Positions 1 to 9,400 of a stretch of DNA of 64,000 bases are shown one piece after another (position 1 is the first letter of the stretch; the number at the start of each line of letters is the position of its first letter). The notes below the pieces were generated by a model. The model worked only from the letters and a program-made list of their open reading frames with translations. It did not search any database and was not told the DNA's origin. Origin of the DNA: Mycteria americana (taxonomy: Eukaryota; Chordata; Aves; Ciconiiformes; Ciconiidae); contig NC_134379.1 in NCBI RefSeq assembly GCF_035582795.1, positions 2,908,001-2,972,000 of the forward strand. Direction: 5' to 3'. A program made the position numbers and the translations under genes.

Positions 1-262
1 CGCAGCCCGTTCTCCCTGGAGTTGATTTTGGGGGATGAAAAGGTTTGTGTTCGCCCTCGTCTGAGGATAAAAAGGCCGAGGCACGGAGCGCATCTTCTGA
101 ACCAAGGAGGACAAATATTTTGCCACTGTGCTTAGAGACACTTTGATTATTGAGAAATCATTTTGGAAGGGCAATTACTAAATTTTAAAATCAATTTGGT
201 AAATAAGCCTCTGAAAGGAATCCATGACAAGCAGCAGGGAGGGAAGAATTGACTTTCAAATT

Positions 263-274
263 ACACACACACAC
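263..274. repeat. (AC)n microsatellite, about 6 units
   Basis: A short AC dinucleotide run immediately beside a TTTATT (minus-strand AATAAA) at 275-280. Confidence 0.8.
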
Positions 275-524
275 TTTATTCGTATCTAAATATCAAAGAG
301 ACTGTATGTACAAACAGAAGTAATCAGGAAGCATGTTTTGATCTTGCTGATGTACACAAAAAATGACAATTAATGTCCTCCTTTATGATATAAAGCCGGG
401 AGTTTTTTACAGTTACATTACAGGGACGATTATAGTCAAGCTTAAGGCTAAAAATAATGAAAGACTATAAAAACTACATTTTAACATTTAAAAATATCCA
501 GGAAATTAACTGGAGAAGCAGGCA

Positions 525-1436
525 ATGATCCAGTTAATGGATCGCATTTATTAGATCAGGGGCAAATCACACAGCACAAAGCTCCATCTCCAAAGGTGCG
601 AGTGGGCTGAGGTCCCCGTGCTCCTCGTGGGTCTCAGCCCGGAGCAGGATGGAGCTGGGGCAGAAGGAGGAAGCATCGGCCACGGCAGATACATCCAAAA
701 GCCGGCTGGGTGACGGCAGAGGGGCATCCCAGCGAAACAAAGCGGGGCCAAAACTTACCACCGAGGGAAATGGGCTAAATGCAAACAGCGGAGGCATCCG
801 GAGTGGGATTTACGGCACTCACAAAAGCCTGTATTGCAGCTCTCAAGCAAAAAAAAGTCTGAGCCGCAGCCCTAGTTACGCACACAAATTCCTGTCTCTT
901 AAAATTCAAGCCTCGTGCAACTCCCAATAAGCCTTGTCTGATACTCCAGTGCCAAATCACGGTGCTCCGTGGATACAGCGGCCGTACAGGGAAATTCGCA
1001 GGGGAGCCGCGATGGCTGCTGGACTGATGGACAAGCGACTGCGGGAACTTCCATCTACCTCACTCAGCCTGTTGGCAGAGCTGCCGGGGGGAACTGAGGT
1101 TTCAAAGCTTTTTGGGAGCCTTCCAGAAGTAAAGCAGCTGCTCCATCGTTACTCACCTGCCTCCTCATTAGAGGGGGTGAGCCAGCATGGCTAAGCACAG
1201 TCTGACGGCGCCCGGCTTTCCCAAACACACGCAAAGCCAGTGAAGTGCCTCCTCTATTAAAGTACTGCTCAAATAAATTAAAAAAAAAAAAAAAAGAAAA
1301 AAGGAGAAACTGCAGTTCCTGTGAAATTGGAAATATATATACTTACCTATAGGTCAAGAATAAAGAAACGGCTTTATCCTCATCCCTGCTGCTCCAAAGG
1401 AAGGATTGGGTCAGCCCCAAGCGCTGAATCTTTCTT
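525..1436 (-). ncRNA. Candidate spliced minus-strand transcript (unrecognised, possibly lncRNA)
   Basis: Reading the minus strand, several strong splice signals follow one another in the right order. An acceptor (TTTTTCAG) opens a 90-bp exon 1436-1347 closed by the donor GTAAGTAT. An 89-bp intron follows, with a very long T tract and GAGCAG, then exon 1264-1157 closed by GTGAGTAA. Next comes an exon of about 70-81 bp ending at 759 with donor GTAAGTTT. A last acceptor (CTTCTGCCCCAG) opens a terminal exon at 654 that reaches AATAAA at 552-547; a second AATAAA lies at 280-275. I found no continuous reading frame through all exons, so a noncoding RNA or extra 3' exons of MRM1 are both possible. 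The first exon was not found. This is a prediction from signals only. Confidence 0.35.
547..552 (-). terminator. Polyadenylation signal AATAAA (candidate transcript)
   Basis: TTTATT on the plus strand, read as AATAAA on the minus strand, about 100 bp into the terminal exon of the candidate spliced transcript. A second copy at 275-280 could be a distal site. Confidence 0.4.
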
Positions 1437-2224
1437 CTGAAAAACGAGCAAATCTGAGCCACGGGCACCCTCTGCTGGGGCACCCACGGCTGCCGGAGCA
1501 GCGCCGGGGGGGGCTGGCCTGCAGCCTGCCTGGCCCTGAGCCTTTTTATTTCAGCATTAAAATAAAAGACACATTCAGCTGACAAAATGCAAGTGCTACA
1601 CACCCGCCCGAGAGCTGTCGCCCCAGCAATGCACCGGCTCACTGTCGTTCAGTGGCCAGCTCGCCTTCGGACCCAGGCAGCAAAGCCCTGCTCACGCTAC
1701 AGCTGTCGTTTGGGGGGGATTTGGGTTTCCTCCTTTTCCACAGGAGAGGGAAAAAGGGCACGCACAGCTCAGGATACGTGCCACCGCGCCGGGCACCCTC
1801 TCCATCACGACCGCAGACACAGAAGCGAGTACTCGACGCCTTTGAAAAGCAAAAGCTTTCGTTGCAAAGCTGTGCAGGATCCACCTGCAAGCCAGGAGGG
1901 CACAAACCTTCTCGTGGGGCTCCCCAAGGACCCCCAGCAGCACGCGGGGGCAGCCGTGGCCCTGACACCGCACAGAAATCTCCAAGCAGGGGAGGGAAAT
2001 AAGGCCTGAACTGGGCAATCTGAAAGCCCAGCACCGGCCACCGCGTCTGCCCGTGGCTCGCAGGCTGGGCAAAGTCCCCGTGGCCGGGGCAGCTGCAGAG
2101 CTCCGTGTCCTGTCCCCCATCCCGGGCACCCGGGGCATCCCCAGCCCTGCAGCCACCCAGCACCGCAGCACCCGCCGGCCAGGCGCTCCCAGGGATGCGT
2201 CTGAAAAACCTCCACATCCACAGA

Positions 2225-2470
2225 CTGGTTTACAGACTTCATTTAGCTCAAAGGAAAGTCCTAATTAGTCACTCTGAGTGATTTACTTGTTCATTTGGAA
2301 GGGGGGGAGGGGGGGAGACTAAGCTGAATTGTTTGAAATTATCCCTAAAGGGCACTGTAAATTAAGTGTTAATGAGGAATCCTATGCAAAGGGCCACAGT
2401 AGCTAAATAAAATAATTAAGGTGCTAAGTGATAAAATTCATTTGGTTCTCAATAATTTAGCCAGCCTGGT
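2225..2470. promoter_or_regulatory. Candidate conserved noncoding element rich in homeodomain sites
   Basis: An abruptly AT-rich 250-bp island between GC-rich flanks. It contains TAATTAG (2,262-2,268), TTAATGA (about 2,369), TAATTA (2,413-2,418), an octamer-like ATGCAAAG and several AATTAA/AATAATT cores. No open frame or repeat is evident. Such islands near homeobox genes are often developmental enhancers, and LHX1 is the expected neighbour. Conservation has not been tested. Confidence 0.35.
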
Positions 2471-2709
2471 TTTCAACCAGGATATTTGCAAATGAAGCCA
2501 CCCTCACCCCCTCCCATGGCTGTCAGCGGGGATGGTGGTGCTGGGGCAGCTCCGCATCCAGTAGGATCAGGTCCACTACGGAAAGGAAACTTCCCTGGAT
2601 GAAGAGAACAAGCTCCTGATTCCCCTTCCCACCTGAAGGAAGTGCCCTGTTCCACTAATCACACTCTGCATTTATACATGACGCAAAAAGGATTGATTCG
2701 AGTCTACAA

Positions 2710-3430
2710 CCAGTCCTTACAGAGGCTTTATTTCAATGGGCTGCGTTTCTCCCCGCTACAGCTGTTTTCTAACAGCTCGTGTCCATCCTTTGGCAGAGCT
2801 GCAGACCTGGTTTACAACCAAATACAACACAGTGTGTTTTCAGACATTCAAACAGCAATATGTAACAGAGAAACCGCCTCATCATGAAGAAATTGCTACC
2901 GAGTAGTCCCAACTCGTACCTGGTTCTCACCAGCACCCTCTCGGCTGCTAAGGGGGCTGTGGGCTCACGCATGGGGCACAGGGTGGGCACGGGGCACGGC
3001 TGCTCTCAGTGCCTGCACCAGCCGAGCGCCGTCTCTCACCTACAGCCCAAATTCTCTCCACAGCACAAGCGATGTACAAAGTCCCCCGTGCAACAAGCAG
3101 AAAGCTCGCAGGCATCACCGGATATTTTACTGCAAGAACTGAAGGATTTGGCTGTCCGCTTTTAAAACCTAGCTTTGTCTCCCTTCCTTACAGCCGCTCC
3201 TCTGAGGTGCCAGCGGGAGGTGTTACCTAGTAGGTGCAGGTGTCTGACCTCAGCGTTAAGGCAGGGTTCTGGTGGTATTGCGCATCAGCCAAGATGCAGC
3301 TCAGGTCAATGGGGCTCTCCCTGTAACTTGCAGCGATGGTGAAGACCCTGCAAAGAGCACTTCCATATCCACAGCAACACAGTACAGCCATGAAACACCA
3401 AGCAGCTTCCTCCGCCAAATAAAAAAAAAT
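2710..3430 (-). other. MRM1: MRM1 3' untranslated region (predicted)
   Basis: Runs from the base after the MRM1 stop codon to about 20 bp past the first AATAAA on the minus strand (2,732-2,727). No nearer AATAAA was found. The sequence after the signal is GT-rich on the minus strand, as expected at a cleavage site. Confidence 0.5.
2727..2732 (-). terminator. MRM1: MRM1 polyadenylation signal AATAAA
   Basis: First canonical AATAAA downstream of the MRM1 stop codon, about 700 bp after it, followed on the minus strand by a GT-rich stretch. Confidence 0.5.
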
Positions 3431-3480
3431 TCAATCACCGTGCCTCAGCTTTTGGCTGCAGATGGAGTGCAGGAGAATAC
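3431..3480 (-). CDS. MRM1: MRM1 coding exon 5 (terminal)
   Basis: Begins after the acceptor TTCCTACAG, completes Gly385 and encodes [15 protein letters not shown] followed by [12 protein letters not shown] matches the human protein; the human C-terminal tail beyond it is absent. The intron before it is only 144 bp. Confidence 0.9.
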
Positions 3481-6400
3481 CTGTAGGAAAGTAAAAATAA
3501 ATTGAAAAAAAAAAGATCTTTTTTTAAACCACAAGAAAATCGTTCTGTGGGCCTGGATGTTTGTTTGATTTTTAAATACAGAAATTTGGACTACGATGCC
3601 TTTGTGCATCAGAACTGTTTTTACCAGTAGCAACAGAGACGTTCAGCGACTCGATCCCGGGGTGAAGCGCTCTGCCAGGGGGTATGGCCAGCATCCGATG
3701 GCACAAGAGCTGCGTCTCTAGGGAAAGTCCGTCACCTTCACTACCTGCAGAACAAAGACACTGCTCAGGTCAGCTCGGAGCCGCTGCCATGTCCCTTTTC
3801 CCCCCTCCAGAGTACAGTTCTTGCTAACGCTCTGTTACAACTACACCCTTGCCCCTAAGCTCACCAGCAACCTCACCAGCTCCCATGGAGCAGCAGCCAA
3901 GAACTACCAGAGGTGAGACAGGCACCTTACCTGCCTTCCCCGCTCCAGTCTCCCCAGATCTGTTCTCCAGCATCTGAAGTGTTTTTGAGGAATACCTGTG
4001 CAACATGCCTGCGTGCACAGCGTAAAGCACAGAGCCTTGTAGCCCGAGTGCAAAGATCCCCTGCGCAAGCAGCCACCGTGCCAGCAGATGGCTGCCCACG
4101 TACGCGGGCGGCTGCCGGAGGGACAAGGCAGACAAGAGGCCACAGGCCTGATCTGGTCCAGCAAATCCCACATCCCTATTGATACTGACGGGTTCAGCCT
4201 TTTCAGCACACAGTACCACCAGCTGGGTGCAACTTGTGAATGCAGACAGTTTAACCAGAGGCTTCAATTGATTAGTTGTTAAACCATCCAACAGCCCTGA
4301 TATGTTTGGGCTGATACACTGGTGAAACAGAGTTGAAATCTATCCCAGGTCATTAGTAGTTGTTTGACTCACACTGTCACAAAGGGAAATGGAAAGGGAG
4401 AGGCTTTAAACAATCCTGCGCACAGACAAGTGAAAATGCAGAAGACCACAGACCTCCCAGCCCGCTCGGCTCCCCAAAGAATTCTTCCACATTCATTATT
4501 TAGAGCTACATAGACAGCTACACGGCTGCAAGAATACCCAGCTCATTTCTAAGACGTGCTCAACCTCTGACAAAACAGGCTCAGCATGCTGGAAGCCAAA
4601 CATTCCCCTTCAACAACCATACCAGACATCCTGGGACGGCACTGCCGGGGCACACGCTGCCTACCAAGGGCTTCTGTGCCTCTGCCTGCACGACCAGTGC
4701 TGTCACCAAGGACTCGCTCAAGCTCACCTAAATTTAGACACTTACCTGAAGTTTTAACAGCATACACTGCTCTAGGCACTGCCTGTGCCACTGGAGACTC
4801 ACTCCTCCACAAGGTAAATGAGCTCTTTGCTGGGCTGAGTTACCACAAAATTCTTCCCCGGTGTCACTTACAGCACCTCCCCAGCAGGTCCTGCGCCCTG
4901 TCCCTATGAATCGATACGCGCGACATCCCTCTGACCGCACAGGGTAGGGGAGTGCTGTTATTCCCATTTCATAGACTGGAAGCTGAGGCCCAGCCTCATG
5001 TTTTGCTGGCCTGATCTAACTGGCAAGATGCATTTTGTGCAAGCAAAAGAATGCTTTGCGTAATGCATCTTGCATCACCTTCCCACATGAAATAAGCCAC
5101 ACTGGCAAAAGCATCCTTTGGCTGGGGTAAGTGAACCTTCAGAAAACCAAAATCCCATCCTAACCATTATTTTCTTCCTTCTTTCTTTAAGCCAGAAGTG
5201 CAGACAAGACCTGGCTGAGTTATCCAAGGTCACAGGGGAAGCCTGGGTGACGCAAGGAATCGAAGCCAGGCCTCCCACAGCCCGGCCTGCCTCTTCATCG
5301 CTAGACTGTGGCTCTCTACGGATGCTTCAAGAAAAAAAAAAATATATATTATCCTACTTTTCCCTGATTCAACACAGAAAATTTTTACAACTTACAGTCA
5401 TATTTGCCTCCTGAGCCTCTCAAACCACACTCTCGAGGGACTCTCCAACTGGGACAGCAGCTATTGCCAGAGGTGCCACGGCTCCTGCAGCAATCCCCTC
5501 CTCTCCCTGATAAGGGTCTTACGATTCCTAATAAAGGCAGCAATTTTGCTTCCAGCTTTTACAAAGCTTTTTATGGCTCTGGCTGCTTAAAATAATTAGG
5601 AACCATAAATTCAGGGCAAAAAGACTTGCACAGTGTGACACGAGGGACAGAGTATTGACTGAATCAGATTAAATCCTAGTTTATACTGGTGAACAAAACA
5701 CTTCCAACTTCAGATCTTTGACTTCCATCTCTCAGCTTTGTCCCTCACTGACAAAGCTAAGACATGGAAGCTTGGCTGAAATGGTAAAACAGGTTTCTTG
5801 CCCCATTTACAATTAACACGACTGTAACAACTGCAGTTTCCAGTGCAGGAAGTTCAAATCCAGGCAGAAGCAGCCATGCCGACAGTTCAGAGAAATATGC
5901 AAAATGAGCATCTCGATAAAACCAATTCCACAAACAGTCTTAAACCCCAAGCTAAAGATTGAAGGTGTAAGAAGAACAAATTACCCAGAAACTCTTCTTG
6001 CTCAGACATCTAAGCGCTCCCAATCTGTTCCTGTTCGCACAAGGCTCCCAGTCTTTAGGGCAGCCAGCCTGCCTGTCACCTTGGGCAATGACTCCAGTGC
6101 AGATAACATTAAGCTGGACTGTCCAAATCACTCTCTGCCAAGCCAGCGAGGATGCCAGGAGGGTGAATTCAAGTCTGCAAATGCTTAACTTACAAGACAA
6201 TCTGTGCCATGCTAGGAAGCTCACTACCATGCTAAATTATCTCTGCTGCTCTCTGCAGCTGCAGCTACGCTACATATTCAGATCTAGGACGTTTCTTCAA
6301 ACAACCTCAGCATCAGACAACTGTAATGTTCAATTTTCTTTTCAGTGAAGAGTTAGTGCTCAGCAGAGAGTTGAAATCATTACTGCTGCAAGGTCTGGGA

Positions 6401-9400
6401 GCTCTCCTCACGCATCTACCAATCAGCCTCCAATCTCCCTTGACAAAAGGATATTTGGACTTTTTCCTGGAGAAATCTCTCATAATTCAAGGTAACGACA
6501 CCACTGCCACTTTCACCCCCTTCCTTTCTCCTGGTGTTGTCGTTGTTTCTGGGATGCATTTCTTTGTGGTCCATCAGCAGCACTGCCAGCCTCCCTACTC
6601 CCTTTATAATACAGCTCCACACATCTTGTAGAGACGCCAGATTTGCGGCGTTGTCTTGTCAGTATTTCTAGGAGTTCAATAAACATTTTAATTAAAGGAA
6701 TGTCTTCTGAGCCAAGAAAACCACAGCACGGGGCAGGATTACAGCCCCTTGATGGCTCATCGCCAGCATGACACTACTTCCAAGTGTAAAAGCTCAAACC
6801 AGCTCTTGTGCCAGGTGACACAAAGTGGGGGGCTACAGCATGGCCACACAAGGGTGCCTAGAGCAGCACTCCTGGGTGAATTTCTTTCTCTAGCTGCCAT
6901 GAGGCCGTTACTCCCCTTCTCTTCACCTTCTGGGAGGCTGCACAACCCCAAACTCTGCCTACAAAAGACAGCATCCTTTGCAAGTATCCACTACACAAAA
7001 AGAGGGCAGAAGCAGAGGGGCCTGTAGGAATCGCCCAGTTTAGGTGCCCAGGAAAGTGGCAGCCGTTGCTCAAACAGCGCACAGGTCTGGCAGGGAGGAG
7101 GTTACACCCGCTCCTCCTGCTGGTACCGCAGCGGCCAACCGCTCCTGCCTTCTCCCAGGCGTACAAAAGCAGCCGCTGACTGGTTTCCACAGTGGTCTCC
7201 GAGCCACAAAGCCCAACTTTGTGTTCAGACCATCCCCAGCAACAGCTCTCGTGATTCTTTCCAGACCTGGGCACAGAGATATATTCCTGGTTTTTTTAAG
7301 AGGAAACATGACAGAGCAAAGACATGGCACAGCTCGCCATTACGGCCTCAGCACAGCAAGAGCAAACACGTACCTCCTGGGTCTCTCACTCAGCGTTGTG
7401 GTTTGCCAACACAGAAAATCCAGGTTCAGGGCTCTAGGACAGGATCAAAAGCGCCACAGACCACAATGCAAAACAACACGCTGTGGCTACACTGACCCAG
7501 ACCTGTCCTGCCACTGAAAACTGCCATCTGGACCCTCCGCAGCTACTAAACTCCCTGTTCATCTACACAAACTGGTTTGTTCTTGCAGTTGCTACTGGGA
7601 GGCTTCTCGGCTCCCCCTCTTCTTCTGGGTCCCTACTTCATTTGCAGCCAGATCATTCTAGTACTTCTTGCCCAGCTTTTCTTTTCCAGACCGAAGCGTG
7701 ATGTAACGTAACAGACATGCAACTAGCTTCGGAGTGAAACATCACCCTGACCGTTCCCTCACACATGCACTTCCACCAAGCCCAAAGCTCTGTAAACTGA
7801 AATACCTATTACTATAATAACAGGTTTATTCCACCGAAATTCCAAGCAACTGATGACAGGAACATTTTCCACATCCTCAGGCTTGCTGACCGTTCCCACG
7901 ACTTCCCAGCCTTCTGCAGTTTTAGCCTAGAAAGGGAAAGGAAACAAATGTTAAAAAATTGCCTACTTTTCAAGCTTAAAAAGAAAATAAGTCACATATA
8001 CAAACACACTTTTTTTTTTTTTTTTACGTTTTCAATTAAGCTGACTGGCTTTTCTAGTTTTTTTGGCATCCCTTGAATTTTTACCACCAAAGTCCTCCCA
8101 GTACCAGCACACAAACCTTGATTTAAGAAAAAAAACAACCCGAAAAAAACCAGAATTAAAAAAAAAAGTAATTTTCCTTCTGGTGTTTATTCCAGCTCAG
8201 CAAGCAAACAAACAGCAACTGAAAAGCTTTTTTTTGCCCATACAACAGTTCTAGGAAGGTTTTTGCCAGGAAAGCATACAAAAAGAGTAGTGTTAAACAA
8301 ATTAGCATAAGGCTAATCCACAGAGCAATGCAGTGGAAGTTCTCAAGTGCAGACTCAGCCACCAGAAGCCCACGGTAACGTTTTCAAACACAAGTGCACG
8401 TTTTCAGACTCAGATGCCAAAAATCAGCTCATACAAAAGGCAGGGCACTCAACACTCAGCGCCTCACATAACCAGAGAACCAGCCTTCCCTCCTGCACCC
8501 TAGTGAAAAGAGCCTTAATTATTTGTCTTGGAAATCCATTTTAACAATAAAAGAGCTGCTGCTTCTTGCCAGCTTCATTTCCTGTGAAACTGGCACTTTT
8601 TACATTACATTATATCAAATTTACACCAGCCAGGCAATGCCAAGGGTTAGGCCAGTGAATCTGGGTCCAATTAAATGAACTGCTGCAATGGCTCAAAATG
8701 TTAATAATTCAAGTTTTACAGTAACAAAAGTGATTCTTCCAGCTGTTTCAATTAAATATCAATGTATTTTATATATTTTTCATTTCACCATCATCCAGAG
8801 CTCCGGCTACCACAGACCTACTGTACACCTGGACAAGGGTTTTCTAGCACCAAGTGGAAAGAGTCCAGGCTTACCTCTGCTTGGCCTCCTCGCAGTCACA
8901 CCAGACTATGATGAGCTCTTCCTCAAAGGGACACAGGCATGCGGTGACCCCGGGAGCACAGATGGGGTGCCTCTGTTCCCCCAAGGGTCCGCAGCCTCTG
9001 CCCTCCCACCCCGTACTGAACCCTTCAACCTCACTGCTCCCCCAGGTCTGGGGGATCCCACACGAACCGGGGAGGGCAGATGAGAGCCTGCAGCTCCCTG
9101 CTCCGCGTGCACACAGCATTCAGCCGGTCCCCAGCCCTGCCAGGGCACAGGGGACCTCCACGAGGAGTCGGGGCAGTCACACGGTGCTATCACAGGGGAT
9201 GGACGCGCTCTGCCAATTCAAAGCAACTTCCCTGGGTTTGTTTCAGTTTAAATCATTTTTTTTTTCCACATGCATTACCCTTCCTTTTGCGACGCCGTTC
9301 TGCAAAGGGCCCTATTTCACCTCACCACATAGGTACAGCATAAAAAGATTCCCAGCAGCTCCCACCAGCCCTGGTTTCTCCTCTCTCCCCTGCTCCAAAG

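Larger units (their letters stand above)
1..2709. other. MRM1 3' flank / probable LHX1-side intergenic region
   Basis: No recognisable protein-coding gene. The stretch holds an AT-rich block (about 120-560), a chain of minus-strand splice signals (525-1,436), a poly(A) run at about 1,280-1,295, GC-rich unique DNA (1.6-2.2 kb) and an AT-rich homeodomain-site island (2,225-2,470). From the conserved 17q12 gene order, LHX1 is expected further left on the same strand, so this is probably its upstream intergenic region. That placement is inference from synteny. Confidence 0.5.
3745..7805 (-). other. MRM1: MRM1 intron 3
   Basis: A 4.06-kb intron with GT-AG ends. It contains a MIR SINE split by about 210 bp of other sequence (4,955-5,310), and that interposed sequence holds an inverted-repeat hairpin (5,023-5,073). 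The rest is unique, with no gene seen. Confidence 0.85.

Noticed and set aside
1264-1300. Poly(A) run after AATAAA on the plus strand, like a retrogene or SINE tail
   Set aside because: No source gene or SINE body is recognisable upstream and no target-site duplication seen. Read on the minus strand it is the pyrimidine tract of a plausible splice acceptor.
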